Shown: positions 17,376 through 27,153, numbered from the stretch's first letter. The stretch: 64,000 nucleotides of DNA from Pseudomonas sp. 7SR1 (GCF_900156465.1 NZ_LT707064.1:3487001-3551000); one strand, 5' to 3'. Translations and numbers: made by a program. The notes: generated by a model from the letters alone, not told the origin.

Positions 17376-18380
17376 ATGATGGATAGCCGTGATTGCCCGT
17401 GTGGGCAGAACCGGGTTCGCGACGAAGCGGCGCAATGGTTCGTGCGCCTGCAAGCGCCGGTCATGGGGGTGGAGGAGCGTCGGCGCTTCGATGCCTGGCT
17501 GGACGAACACCCCAACCACCGAGATGAAATCCAGTTGCTGCAAGGCATCTGGAGCGCCACGGACCTGCTGCCCCGCGAGCGCCTGCAGGCCTTGTGCGCG
17601 CCCCCGGCCAAACGTCCCGCGCGCCGGCCGTTGCTGCGCTATGCCGTGGCCGCCGGACTACTGGCGGTGACGATCGGGCTGGGGCTGTTCAGCGGCCTGG
17701 GTTCTACCACCGACTACAGCGCAGAGTTTGCCACTGCCCTTGGCGAACGCCGGCACATCGCGCTACCGGACGGCTCGCTGATCGATCTCAATAGTCGCAG
17801 CCGAGTACGTATCCAGTTCGTGCATCATCAGCGCCGGGTGGAGTTGATCGAAGGGCAAGCGTTGTTTCGTGTCGAGCATGACGTCGGCCGGCCTTTTACC
17901 GTCGAAGCGGGCAACGGCCAGGTGACAGTGACCGGAACACGCTTCGACGTGCGCCGTGATGTCGACAAGACCCGGGTCGCGGTAGAGCAGGGCAGCGTCA
18001 AGGTCCAGGGGCGCGATCTGTCCCAGGCCAGCTTTGTCAGCCTGACGGCCGGCCTGGGTACCCAGATCGACGCCCAGGGCAAGGTGGCCACGCCCTATGC
18101 GATCGATGCCGATGCGCTCACCGCCTGGCGCAATGGCAAGCTGGTGTTCAACAACGCCTCGTTGAACGAGGTGGCCGAAGAGGTTTCCCGTTATCGCGCC
18201 AAACCCTTGCGGGTGGGCAGCGCGGCGGTGGGCAACCTGCGCTTGACCAGCGTGTTCCGTTCCGACAATCCCGAGGCGTTGCTCAAGGCCCTGCCGGACA
18301 TCCTGCCGGTGGCCGTGCGAACCCTGGACGACGGTAGCCAGGAAATAGTTGCGCGCCAGGTTCTGCCTGAAAAGCCTTGA
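17376..18380 (+). CDS. fecR: FecR-type transmembrane sigma regulator
   Basis: A 334-residue inner-membrane regulator. The cytoplasmic N-terminal domain (RDEAAQWFVRLQAP, FDAWLDEHPNHRDEIQ) binds the sigma factor; one membrane helix lies near residues 87-108 (AVAAGLLAVTIGLGLFSGLG); the periplasmic FecR domain follows (LPDGSLIDLNSRSRVRI, VEAGNGQVTVTGTRFDVRRD) and ends in an STN-like part. It senses the N-terminal signalling domain of the receptor encoded downstream. GAGGA lies upstream of the tandem ATG ATG start. The gene is 51 nt after fecI. Confidence 0.92.
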   Translation: MMDSRDCPCGQNRVRDEAAQWFVRLQAPVMGVEERRRFDAWLDEHPNHRDEIQLLQGIWSATDLLPRERLQALCAPPAKRPARRPLLRYAVAAGLLAVTIGLGLFSGLGSTTDYSAEFATALGERRHIALPDGSLIDLNSRSRVRIQFVHHQRRVELIEGQALFRVEHDVGRPFTVEAGNGQVTVTGTRFDVRRDVDKTRVAVEQGSVKVQGRDLSQASFVSLTAGLGTQIDAQGKVATPYAIDADALTAWRNGKLVFNNASLNEVAEEVSRYRAKPLRVGSAAVGNLRLTSVFRSDNPEALLKALPDILPVAVRTLDDGSQEIVARQVLPEKP

Positions 18381-18487
18381 TACTCGTTCATGCCGCGTTG
18401 AAAACCGGCTCGTGCGCGAGTCCGATCGCCATGCTCATTTACTCCAGTAAAGTCGAGCGCGACCCTCGCCGGTTTTCGCCTTGCCTA
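18381..18487 (-). repeat. Unnamed structured intergenic repeat, copy 1
   Basis: Read on the minus strand, this spacer closely matches 37998-38092: shared blocks include AGGCAAGGCGAAAAC, TACTGGAGT, ATGAGCAT and CATGAAC in the same order. Perfect 10-bp arms GAAAACCGGC (18400-18409) and GCCGGTTTTC (18468-18477) would form a long stem. It lies between fecR and fecA. Confidence 0.6.
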
Positions 18488-18615
18488 CCTGCCCAAGATT
18501 TTTCAAACAGAGCCTGGATTCAGGTTTTTTTCGAGTTCTTCGTCTACTTGTCCAACTGCAACTGGTTTGTATTAACAGACGCGTATTCTTGCGATTCGAC
18601 AGGACAAGGTTCGAC

Positions 18616-21054
18616 GTGAAAACTTTTGCTAAAAACAACAAACGCCGCCAACCCCGCTGGTTGCCACTGGCCTTGACGTTGGCCGTCAACGCCGCGGTTC
18701 CCCAGGTTCTTGCCGATCAGGCGGCCAGTAGCATCCATATCCAGGCCCAGCCGCTGGGCCAGGCCTTGAGCCAGCTGGCCCAGCAGACCTCGTTGCAGGT
18801 GTTCTTCAGCCCCGAGCTGGTGGCTGGCAAGCAGGCGCCGGCGGTGGAAGGCAACCTGTCCCCGGAAGCGGCCCTGCGCCAGCTGCTGCAGGGCAGCGGC
18901 CTGCAGTACCAGCTCAATGACGGTTCGGTGACGGTGCTGCCGGCGCCTTCGGCCACCAATGGTGGCCCGCTGGAGCTGGGCGCCACGGACATCCAGGTGG
19001 TGGGCGACTGGCTCGGCGATGCCAATGCCGAAGTAGTGCAGAACCATCCTGGCGCACGCACGGTGATCCGCCGCGAAGCGATGCAAGAGCAGGGCGCCAT
19101 GAACGTCGGCGATGTCCTGCGGCGTGTGCCCGGTGTGCAAGTGCAGGACGCCAATGGCACCGGCGGCAGCGATATTTCCCTCAACGTCGGTGTACGAGGC
19201 CTGACCTCGCGCCTGTCGCCGCGCTCCACGGTGTTGATCGACGGCGTCCCGGCAGCGTTCGCGCCTTACGGTCAGCCGCAATTGTCCATGGCGCCGATTT
19301 CCTCGGGCAACCTGGACAGCATCGATGTGGTACGCGGCGCTGGCTCCGTGCGCTACGGGCCGCAGAACGTCGGCGGGGTCATCAACTTCGTGACCCGGGC
19401 GATTCCGGAAAAGGCCACCGGTGAAATCGGCACCACGCTGGAAACTTCCCAGCGCGGCGGCTGGAAACATATCGACACGGCATTCCTCGGCGGTACGGCC
19501 GACAATGGCATGGGCGCCGCGCTCCTGTATTCCAGCGTGAACGGCAACGGCTATCGCCGCAGCAATAATGGCAACGACATCGACGACGTGATCCTCAAGA
19601 CCCACTGGGCGCCTACCGAGGTGGACGATTTCTCCCTGAATTTCCATTACTACGACGCCAAGGCCGATATGCCGGGCGGCCTGAACCAGGCGCAATATGA
19701 CGCCGACCCGTATCAGTCCGACCGCGACTGGGACACTTTCGCCGGCCGGCGCAAGGACGTTTCCTTCAAGTGGATCCGGGAAATCAGCGAACGCACCCAG
19801 GCCGAGGTGCTGACCTATTACTCCGACAGCTACCGTGGCAGCACCATCGCCTCTCGGGATCAACGCAACCTGGTGTCTTACCCGCGCACCTATTACACCT
19901 TCGGCATCGAGCCGCGGGTGTCCCATGTGTTCGACCTGGGCCCCACGACCCAGGAGGCCAGCGTGGGGTATCGCTACCTCAAGGAGGGCATGCACGAAGA
20001 GGCCAGTCGCCTGGCGTTGCGTGATAACCAGCCAGTGGTGCGTCCGGGGGCCGATGGCCATGTCTATCAGGACCGTACCGGAGGCACCGAGGCCCATGCG
20101 GTCTACGTCGATGACAAGATCGATATCGGCAAATGGACCATCACCCCGGGTATCCGCTTCGAAAGCATCAGCACCGAATGGCACGACCGCCCGGTGCTCG
20201 ACAACGCCGGCCGTCCCGTGCAGGAAAAGCGCCGCAGCATCGACAGCAACGAGCCGCTGCCGGCCCTGAGCGTGATGTATCACCTGTCCGATGCGTGGAA
20301 GCTGTTCGCCAACTACGAGACGTCCTTCGGCAGCCTGCAGTATTTCCAGCTCGGCCAGGGCGGCGTGGGCAACGACACGGCCAATGGCCTGAGCCCGGAA
20401 AAGGCCAAGACCTACGAGATCGGTACGCGCTACAACGATGAGGTGTGGGGCGGGGAAGTGACGCTGTTCTACATCGACTTCGACGATGAGCTGCAATACA
20501 TCAGCAACGATGTGGGCTGGACCAACATGGGCGCCACCAAGCACCAGGGCCTGGAAGCTTCGGTGCGCTACGACCTGGCCGCCCTGGACCCGCGTCTCGA
20601 GGGCTTGAGCGCCAACGCCGGTTTCACCTACACCCGGGCGACCTATGAAGGCCAGATCCCGAGCTTCAAGGGGCGTGACCTGCCGTTCTACTCGCGCCAG
20701 GTGGCAAACGTGGGCTTGCGCTACGACGTCAATCGCTGGACGTACAACCTCGATGCGTTTGCCCAGTCCAAGCAACGCTCGCCCGGAAACAACGTGAACC
20801 CCGACGGCAGTTTCAGCGACAACTACATCACCGACGGCACCGCCGACGGGCAGTTTGGCGACATGCCTGGCTACGTGCTGTGGAACGTGCGGGCCGGCTA
20901 TGACTTTGGCGAGCAGCTGTCGAACCTGAAACTCGGCGCCGGGGTGAAGAACCTCTTCGACCACCAGTACTACACCCGTTCGAGCGACAACAACTCGGGG
21001 ATCTACGTGGGGGCGCCGCGGACGTTCTTCGTGCAGGCCAGCGTGGGGTTCTGA
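18616..21054 (+). CDS. fecA: TonB-dependent ferric dicitrate receptor FecA
   Basis: An 812-residue outer-membrane receptor with a signal peptide (residues 1-34), an N-terminal STN signalling domain (IHIQAQPLGQALSQLAQQTS), a plug (VGDVLRRVPGVQVQDANGTG, LSPRSTVLIDGVP, SVRYGPQNVGGVINFVTR) and a 22-strand barrel ending in Phe (QASVGF). Several stretches match what I recall of E. coli FecA closely (LNVGVRGLT, YYDAKADMPGGL, AVYVDDKIDIGKWTITPGIR), which makes ferric citrate the best substrate guess. The GTG at 18616 is chosen because it opens a normal signal peptide. The STN domain and upstream fecIR show it is a transducer as well as a transporter. Confidence 0.93.
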   Translation: MKTFAKNNKRRQPRWLPLALTLAVNAAVPQVLADQAASSIHIQAQPLGQALSQLAQQTSLQVFFSPELVAGKQAPAVEGNLSPEAALRQLLQGSGLQYQLNDGSVTVLPAPSATNGGPLELGATDIQVVGDWLGDANAEVVQNHPGARTVIRREAMQEQGAMNVGDVLRRVPGVQVQDANGTGGSDISLNVGVRGLTSRLSPRSTVLIDGVPAAFAPYGQPQLSMAPISSGNLDSIDVVRGAGSVRYGPQNVGGVINFVTRAIPEKATGEIGTTLETSQRGGWKHIDTAFLGGTADNGMGAALLYSSVNGNGYRRSNNGNDIDDVILKTHWAPTEVDDFSLNFHYYDAKADMPGGLNQAQYDADPYQSDRDWDTFAGRRKDVSFKWIREISERTQAEVLTYYSDSYRGSTIASRDQRNLVSYPRTYYTFGIEPRVSHVFDLGPTTQEASVGYRYLKEGMHEEASRLALRDNQPVVRPGADGHVYQDRTGGTEAHAVYVDDKIDIGKWTITPGIRFESISTEWHDRPVLDNAGRPVQEKRRSIDSNEPLPALSVMYHLSDAWKLFANYETSFGSLQYFQLGQGGVGNDTANGLSPEKAKTYEIGTRYNDEVWGGEVTLFYIDFDDELQYISNDVGWTNMGATKHQGLEASVRYDLAALDPRLEGLSANAGFTYTRATYEGQIPSFKGRDLPFYSRQVANVGLRYDVNRWTYNLDAFAQSKQRSPGNNVNPDGSFSDNYITDGTADGQFGDMPGYVLWNVRAGYDFGEQLSNLKLGAGVKNLFDHQYYTRSSDNNSGIYVGAPRTFFVQASVGF

Positions 21055-21075
21055 TGAGAACGCCTTGCGCAGGGA

Positions 21076-22227
21076 TCAGACTTTGAGCACTTTCCCACTG
21101 GCCGCCACCGCCACCAGTGACAGCGCAATCAGCCCGAACGCAATGCTCAGGCTGCTGCCATGGGCCACGAACCCGATCAGCGCCGGGCCGGCAAGGATGC
21201 CGGCGTAGCCGATGGTGGTGATGGCCGGTACGGCAATCGCTTCAGGCATCAGTGTCTGTTTGCCGACGGCGGTGTACAGCACCGGCACGATGTTCGAACA
21301 ACCGGCCCCCACCAATCCATATCCCAGCAACGCCGCCTGCCACATTGGTGCCAGGGTCGCCAGCAGGAACCCGGCCGCGGCGGTCGCGCCGCCGTAGATG
21401 ATCACGCGCCGGGCGCCCAGGCGACGCACCACTGAATCGCCCGTCAACCGGCCGACGGTCATCGTCAGCGCGAACGCGGCATAACCCAGCCCGGCGTAGG
21501 CGGTTTCCACCCCGCGCTCGGTGGTCAGGAACACCGCACTCCAGTCCAGCACCGCGCCCTCGGCCAGAAATACGATGAAACAGAGGATGCCGATGAACAA
21601 CACCACGCCATGGGGAATGGCAAACGCCGGTCCCGAACTCTCACTGCCGTAGGGCAGTAGATGCGGCGCCGCCTTGAACAGCGCCACCAACAGCAAGGCG
21701 TTGACCACCAGTGTCGCCCCCAGGGGCGAGAGCCCCATGCCGAGCAAGGCACTGACCCCGGCCGCACCAATGATGCCCCCCAGGCTGAACATGCCGTGGA
21801 AGCCCGACATCATGGTCTTGCCACTGGCTCGCTCGACGATCACCGCTTGCAGGTTGACCGTCGAATCCACGGTGCCAAGCCCGGCACCGAACACGAACAG
21901 CGCGGCCACCAGCCAGGGTAGCGTCGTCATCGTCGCCAGCAACGGCAGCGCCAGACAGATCAGTATCGTGCCGCCGCTGAGCACCCGACGGCAGCCGAAC
22001 CGCGCCGCCAGCGCACCGGAAATCGGCATCGCCAGGATCGACCCCACCCCCAGGCACAACAGCAGCAACCCGAGGGTGCCTTCATCGAGATTGGCCCGGA
22101 CCTTGGCATAAGGCACCAGCGGCGCCCAGGCCGCGATGCCGACACCGGCGATCAGATAGGCAATGCGGGTGGACATCTGTTCCAGGCGTCCGGGGATAAA
22201 GGTTGGCGGTGGGGTGATGGCAGTCAT
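21076..22227 (-). CDS. MFS transporter
   Basis: A 383-residue carrier with about 12 hydrophobic helices, of the YbjJ-like branch of the major facilitator superfamily. The loop between helices 2 and 3 reads GALAARFGCRR, a variant of the MFS motif A. Its substrate cannot be told from sequence. It converges with fecA (21 nt apart) and is divergent from the DapF-like gene, sharing a 207-bp spacer with it, so the two might be co-regulated. No signal of a pseudogene. Confidence 0.85.
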   Translation of the reverse strand: MTAITPPPTFIPGRLEQMSTRIAYLIAGVGIAAWAPLVPYAKVRANLDEGTLGLLLLCLGVGSILAMPISGALAARFGCRRVLSGGTILICLALPLLATMTTLPWLVAALFVFGAGLGTVDSTVNLQAVIVERASGKTMMSGFHGMFSLGGIIGAAGVSALLGMGLSPLGATLVVNALLLVALFKAAPHLLPYGSESSGPAFAIPHGVVLFIGILCFIVFLAEGAVLDWSAVFLTTERGVETAYAGLGYAAFALTMTVGRLTGDSVVRRLGARRVIIYGGATAAAGFLLATLAPMWQAALLGYGLVGAGCSNIVPVLYTAVGKQTLMPEAIAVPAITTIGYAGILAGPALIGFVAHGSSLSIAFGLIALSLVAVAASGKVLKV

Positions 22228-22434
22228 GAAACGTCCTTGGTCTGGCGATGCGGTGGTGCGGGCAGGGCCCTATGCTTGCATATTCACTGACCGTGCTGCG
22301 ACTCCAAGGTGCCGACCGCGTTGTCTGCATCGCGAGCAAGTTTTGATCCCACCGTTATGCGTTGACGATTTTGCTCCTGCAGGGGCGCTCGGCATAAAGT
22401 ACTGCCTCTCGCTGGCGAATACCGGGTTGGGTCC

Positions 22435-23427
22435 ATGACGCAGTTTTATGATGCACGCGGCAATGTTTATGGTGTGGTTTCACCGCAACAGGTCCGTGCC
22501 CAGGGCATAGACCTGCCCTCGTCGGCCGGACAGGCGGCAAGGGCGAGGGAAGGTTGGACTTCAGCCGCCATCCATGCCTTCTGCAGTTGGGCGCCGGGCG
22601 AAGCCCCGCCGGGGGCCAAGGCCCATCGCTGCGACGGCTTGCTGATCGGGCCATTCCAGAGCGAGCCGCCCTTCGATCTGCTGATCGTCAACACCGATGG
22701 CACCCTGGCCGAGCGCAGTGGCAATGGCCTGACGATCTTTTCCCAGGCCCTGAAAGAACGCGGGTTGATAAAGGACGATGGCGATTGCCTGCTGCAGGTC
22801 CATCACGACAATCCCCATGGCGTGTCGCCGTTGCGCACATCGGTGCGGGCCGCCATGTTCGAGGGCGTACAGGGTTTCTGGTTGGACCTGGGGCGGCCGT
22901 CGTTCGGACCGCAAGCCGTCGGTGCCCGGAACGTGGAGCGCGTGACCTTCCAGCAGCGCGATGTCAGTCGGGTAGCGGCGTTGCACGCCTTGAACCCGGC
23001 ATGGGGCCACAGCCAGTTCGTGAACATCGGCAATCCGCACTGCGTGACGTTGGTGGACAGGGCCGACGCCCTGCCGGACAACCCACAGATGCGCGCCCCG
23101 GCCTTGGCGCAGGGCCTGACCCGCATCGCCTTTGCCGCGCCCGCAGGGTCGGGTTCTCCTTGTCCGGCAGGGGTGAATCTGCAATGGGCGTGGCTCCAGG
23201 CCCCGGGACTAATCGTCGCTCGCGTCTTCGAGCGCGGCGAAGGCCCCACGGCTTCCTCGGGCACCAGCGCCAGCGCCGTGGCCAGCGCTGCGTGGCGAGT
23301 GGGCTGGGTCGCGGCGGGACCGGTGAGGGTTGTCATGCCCGGTGGCACAGCGCCGATCTTATTGGAACAACAGGATGAGGCGTTGGTGCGAGTTAGGCTG
23401 TTCGGCACTGCCAAGGCCATCCCGTGA
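22435..23427 (+). CDS. Diaminopimelate epimerase-like protein lacking both catalytic cysteines
   Basis: A 330-residue protein with the DapF-type two-lobe fold signatures: FYDARGNVYG at the start, NTDGTLAERSGNGLTIFSQA in the first lobe and FERGEGPTASSGTSASAVAS in the second. In true DapF each lobe supplies a catalytic Cys (xCGNG and ACGTGAC); here both positions are Ser (Ser95 and Ser275). The surrounding glycines, Asn and Thr remain, so this is a specific substitution and not decay. It is longer than DapF (about 275). It may be an epimerase-fold enzyme with altered chemistry such as a dehydratase or isomerase, or a binding protein. It is divergent from an MFS gene. Confidence 0.75.
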   Translation: MTQFYDARGNVYGVVSPQQVRAQGIDLPSSAGQAARAREGWTSAAIHAFCSWAPGEAPPGAKAHRCDGLLIGPFQSEPPFDLLIVNTDGTLAERSGNGLTIFSQALKERGLIKDDGDCLLQVHHDNPHGVSPLRTSVRAAMFEGVQGFWLDLGRPSFGPQAVGARNVERVTFQQRDVSRVAALHALNPAWGHSQFVNIGNPHCVTLVDRADALPDNPQMRAPALAQGLTRIAFAAPAGSGSPCPAGVNLQWAWLQAPGLIVARVFERGEGPTASSGTSASAVASAAWRVGWVAAGPVRVVMPGGTAPILLEQQDEALVRVRLFGTAKAIP

Positions 23428-23515
23428 ATCCCTGTGTTCCCGGTAGTGCCGAGGACCCGTCAGGCGCCACCGATGACGCCATCATGATCAGGCTCGTCTC
23501 CCAGCGGGGGCAGGT

Positions 23516-24763
23516 TCAATCCAACACGGGAGCAAACTCCACCACCGGCATCTGCCGCTTCATCAGCACTTCGCCATTGCGAATCGAGTAGAGCGGCAAG
23601 CCCTGGCTGCGGATCACTTCGTAGTCGCTGTCCGCCGACAGGATCAGCAGGTTCGCCGGGCGGCCGGGCTCCAGGCCGTAGCGCTCGCCCAGGGCCATGG
23701 CCTTGGCACTGTTGTCGGTGACCAGGTCCAGGGCGCTTTGCAGGTTGCGGTAGCCGAGCATATGGCAGATATGCAGGCCGGCTTCCAGTACCCGCAGGAT
23801 GTTGCCGTTGCCCAGGGGATACCACGGGTCGACGATGGAATCCTGGCCGAAGCACACGTTCATCCCGGCTTCGAGCAATTCGTTGACACGGGTGACGCCG
23901 CGGCGTTTGGGGAAGGTATCGAAGCGCCCCTGCAGGTGGATGCTTTCGGTGGGGCAGGACACGAAACTGATGCCCGAATGCCCCAGCAGGCGGAACAGCT
24001 TGGCGCAGTAGGCGTTGTCGTAGGAGCCCATGGCCGTGGTGTGGCTGGCTGTCACCCGACTGCCCATGTTGCGGCTGCGGGCTTCTTCGGCAAGCACCTC
24101 CAAAAAGCGTGAGTGCGGGTCGTCGGTCTCGTCGCAATGCACATCCACCAGGCAACCGGTGCGTTCGGCCAGGTCCATCAGGAACTTCACCGAGCTGACG
24201 CCCTGGTCGCGGGTGTACTCGAAATGCGGGATACCGCCCACCACATCGGCGCCCATGCGAATCGCTTCTTCCATCAGTTCGCGGCCATTGCGGTAGGACT
24301 CGATGCCTTCCTGGGGAAACGCGACGATCTGCATGTCCACCAGGTGACGGCTTTCCTCGCGCACCTGCAGCATGGCCTTGAGGGCCGTCAGTTCAGGGTC
24401 GGTCACGTCGACGTGGGTACGCACATGCTGGATGCCGTGGGCAGCGAGGGCCTGGAGGGTCTTCTTGGCGCGGGTCCTGGTGTCTTCCTGGGTGATGGTG
24501 GCCTTGCGCTCGCCCCAGCATTCGATGCCTTCGAACAGCGTACCGCTCATGTTCCAGCGCGGTTCGCCGGCCGTGAGGGTAGCGTCCAGGTGGATGTGCG
24601 GCTCGACGAAAGGCGGCACCACCAGGTTGCCTCCGGCATCGAGGTCTTCCGGGCCAAGGCTGGGGGCCTCGGTCTGGCGGGCGATATTGGCGATCAGGCC
24701 GTTTTCCAGGTGCAGCTCATGCAAGCCTTCACGGTTGCGCAGGCGAGCGTTGATGATGTGCAT
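23516..24763 (-). CDS. codA: Cytosine deaminase
   Basis: A 415-residue metal-dependent amidohydrolase that converts cytosine to uracil and ammonia. Metal and catalytic motifs are present: EPHIHLDATLTAGEPRWN, VDVHCDETDDPHS, a His in VTASHTTAMGS and an Asp in VCFGQDSIVDPWYPLG. ATG 24763 follows AAGGA with about 8-nt spacing; the longer open frame lacks a site. It lies 13 nt after codB, so the two form a codBA salvage operon. Confidence 0.93.
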   Translation of the reverse strand: MHIINARLRNREGLHELHLENGLIANIARQTEAPSLGPEDLDAGGNLVVPPFVEPHIHLDATLTAGEPRWNMSGTLFEGIECWGERKATITQEDTRTRAKKTLQALAAHGIQHVRTHVDVTDPELTALKAMLQVREESRHLVDMQIVAFPQEGIESYRNGRELMEEAIRMGADVVGGIPHFEYTRDQGVSSVKFLMDLAERTGCLVDVHCDETDDPHSRFLEVLAEEARSRNMGSRVTASHTTAMGSYDNAYCAKLFRLLGHSGISFVSCPTESIHLQGRFDTFPKRRGVTRVNELLEAGMNVCFGQDSIVDPWYPLGNGNILRVLEAGLHICHMLGYRNLQSALDLVTDNSAKAMALGERYGLEPGRPANLLILSADSDYEVIRSQGLPLYSIRNGEVLMKRQMPVVEFAPVLD

Positions 24764-24776
24764 CGGCGAGTCCTTG

Positions 24777-26048
24777 TTATAGGTCTTGGAGTGGCGCAAC
24801 AGCGGTGCGGGTACCCATGACGCCAGTCAATACCACATACGTTAGCGCGCCGGTGGCGATTCCTACCAGTGGCGCGACCCATGGCGAATTGAATGCGGCG
24901 ACAGTACCCAGCCCATAGGCCAGCAAGCCGGGCCAGTTGAAGGCTGGCAACCTTGCTTCGGCCAGGCGTGGATAACGGCCGCGCCAGCGAAAGAAGAAGT
25001 CGGCCATGATCACGCCGCCGATCGGCGGGATGACCGTGCCCAGAAGGATCAGGTAGGGCACCAGCAGGTCGTACATGCCCAGCAGGGCCAGCAGTGTACC
25101 GACCAGCGCCCCGCCCAGGGTAACGGCCTTGCGTCGACGGGTTCGCAGCAGGTTGCAGCCGGCCACGGCGAAGTTGTAGATGGTGTTGTCCTGGGTGCTC
25201 CAGATGTTGAGCAGCAGCATCGCCATCGCCGCCATGGCGAAGCCCTGCAGCAGCAACACTTCGACCACGTCCGGTTGCTGATAGACGATGGCGCCGTAGG
25301 CACCGATCAGCACCATCAGCCCATTGCCGAGGAAAAAGCCGATCAGGCTGGCCAGCACCGCAACCTTCGCCGAGCGGGAGAAGCGCGTCCAGTTGGTGGC
25401 CTGGGTCGCGCCGCTGACGAAGGTGCCGAACACCAGCGTGATGGCGGTGGACCAATCGAGGCTGCCTGTGGGAACCACGGCCAGCAATCCCTCGAAACCG
25501 CCGATTTTCGTCGTCGCCACCCACATCGACAGCATCAGCAGCAACAGCATGGCCGGTACGGCGATATAGGAAAGGATCTCCAGCCCGCGATAGCCGATGT
25601 AGGCGGTGGCGCAAAACCCCAGGCCGAACAGCACCATCAGCCCCAGCACGCTGCTCTGGTCCAGCTCGAAATACTTGCCCAGCACCACGGCCGCGGTGGC
25701 CGTGCCCCAGGCGTACCAGCCGATCTGGGTGAAACCCAGGATCAGGTCGCTGAGCTTGCTGCCGACCTCACCGAAACAGAAGCGGCCCATCAGCACCGAG
25801 TTGAGCCCGCTCTTGAAGGCGATGTAGCCCAGGCCTGCGGCATACAGGCCCAGCAGCAGGTTGCCGATCACGATCACCGTGAGCATTTCGACAAAACCGA
25901 AGGCCACCCCCAGCTTGCCGCCGGCGAACATCGTCGCGGTGAAAAAGGTGAAGCCCAGCAACACCATGGCCGTGGAGGCCAGGCCCTTGCGGGCATGCAT
26001 CGGCACTTCGCTCAAAGGGTAATCGTTGCCCGGATCGTTCTGAGTCAT
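24777..26048 (-). CDS. codB: Cytosine permease
   Basis: A 423-residue NCS1-family transporter with about 12 membrane helices. The N-terminal stretch (NDYPLSEVPMHARKGLASTA) and the first helices (FTFFTATMFAGGKLGVAFGF) are typical of CodB, and the sequence GTFVSGATQATNWTRFSR lies in a mid-protein loop. It imports cytosine by proton or sodium symport for the deaminase encoded right after it. It is the first gene of the codBA operon. No clear operator was recognised upstream; a REPIN occupies part of that spacer. Confidence 0.92.
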   Translation of the reverse strand: MTQNDPGNDYPLSEVPMHARKGLASTAMVLLGFTFFTATMFAGGKLGVAFGFVEMLTVIVIGNLLLGLYAAGLGYIAFKSGLNSVLMGRFCFGEVGSKLSDLILGFTQIGWYAWGTATAAVVLGKYFELDQSSVLGLMVLFGLGFCATAYIGYRGLEILSYIAVPAMLLLLMLSMWVATTKIGGFEGLLAVVPTGSLDWSTAITLVFGTFVSGATQATNWTRFSRSAKVAVLASLIGFFLGNGLMVLIGAYGAIVYQQPDVVEVLLLQGFAMAAMAMLLLNIWSTQDNTIYNFAVAGCNLLRTRRRKAVTLGGALVGTLLALLGMYDLLVPYLILLGTVIPPIGGVIMADFFFRWRGRYPRLAEARLPAFNWPGLLAYGLGTVAAFNSPWVAPLVGIATGALTYVVLTGVMGTRTAVAPLQDL

Positions 26049-26214
26049 GTGGCGGACCTTGCAAAAGAGGAAAGACCGCGAGCGTGCAGCGGCCGTGCCA
26101 AGCGCGTGATCGCGAGGTTATTTATAGACAATCCTGGGAGTTGGGGGGCGCAGGGGGGGCGAAAGCGGTGCGCGAGTGATTCAAGTTGGAACACGGATCC
26201 CATTAGCGACGAGC

Positions 26215-26305
26215 CCTGTGGGAGCGAGCTTGCTCGCGATAGCCTTGTGACAGATAGCATCAAAGTGACTGCCATGCCGCCATCGCGAGCAAGCTCGCTC
26301 CCCCA
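26215..26305. repeat. REPIN, GAGCTTGCTC core
   Basis: CTGTGGGAGCGAGCTTGCTC followed, after about 40 bases, by CATCGCGAGCAAGCTCGCTC. Inverted REP doublet between codB and the alpha/beta hydrolase gene. Confidence 0.82.
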
Positions 26306-26322
26306 GAAGAATGCGGTGTCTT

Positions 26323-27153
26323 TCAGGTCGGGGAGGACAGTGGCAAAAAACGCAACATCGCCGCCACGATGGCTTGCGGTGCGTCTTCCTGGACCAGGTG
26401 CCCGGCGTTCGGAACGGGATGCAATTGTGCCCCGGGGATCATCCGTTGGAGGGCCTGGCCGCGTTCGATGGGAATCCACTGGTCATCCTCGCCCCAGAGG
26501 ATCTGGGTCGGGCAGCGCACGCTCGGGTACAGGTCTTGCGCCTCACGGGTATAGCGTTCGTCCATCTGCGCGATCTGCCGGTAGAACGCCGCCTGGCCTG
26601 TCTCGCCCAGCCATGGCTTTACGTAGGGCGCCAGTTCCTCGTCCGGGATGTCCCGTTTGATCGCACCACGAATGTACGTCGGCACGATGGCGCGTTGAAT
26701 GTAGTCGGGCAGGCCGCTGAAGGCGGCTTCATGTTGGCGCACATGCTGTACGAAGGCGGAGCCCCAGGGCGACAGGGCCACGGGGTCGATCAGGGTCAGG
26801 CTGCGGTAGTCCCTGCCGTCGAGCAGATGCGCGCGCAGGGCGGTGGCGCCGCCGAAGTCATGGGCCACCACGTCCGGGCAGTCCAGGCCCCAGTGTTCCA
26901 GCAATTGTGCGAGCAACAGGTTTTGCACGCCCAGGGACACGTCGGCATCGGGTTGTGCGGATTGGCCATAACCCAGCAGGTCGAAGTAGTGCACCCGGTG
27001 GGTGGCGAAAAACAGCGGGGCGATGCGGTGCCACACGTAGGAAGAGAACGGCGTGCCGTGGACAAATACCAAGGGCGGGCCATCGCCGTGGATGGCGTAG
27101 CGGATGGGATGTCCGTTGAAGGTGTATGTCTGATCCAGCGGCCAGTGGGTCAT
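26323..27153 (-). CDS. Alpha/beta hydrolase with Asp nucleophile (dehalogenase/epoxide-hydrolase clan)
   Basis: A 276-residue alpha/beta hydrolase. The oxyanion segment is VFVHGTPFSSYVW; the nucleophile elbow reads VVAHDFGG with Asp99 where esterases have Ser; the acid is probably in GEDDQW and the base His in NAGHLVQED. An Asp nucleophile groups it with haloalkane and fluoroacetate dehalogenases and epoxide hydrolases. The substrate cannot be named. ATG 27153 has AGAGGA about 8 nt upstream. It appears monocistronic, flanked by repeat elements. Confidence 0.82.
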   Translation of the reverse strand: MTHWPLDQTYTFNGHPIRYAIHGDGPPLVFVHGTPFSSYVWHRIAPLFFATHRVHYFDLLGYGQSAQPDADVSLGVQNLLLAQLLEHWGLDCPDVVAHDFGGATALRAHLLDGRDYRSLTLIDPVALSPWGSAFVQHVRQHEAAFSGLPDYIQRAIVPTYIRGAIKRDIPDEELAPYVKPWLGETGQAAFYRQIAQMDERYTREAQDLYPSVRCPTQILWGEDDQWIPIERGQALQRMIPGAQLHPVPNAGHLVQEDAPQAIVAAMLRFLPLSSPT

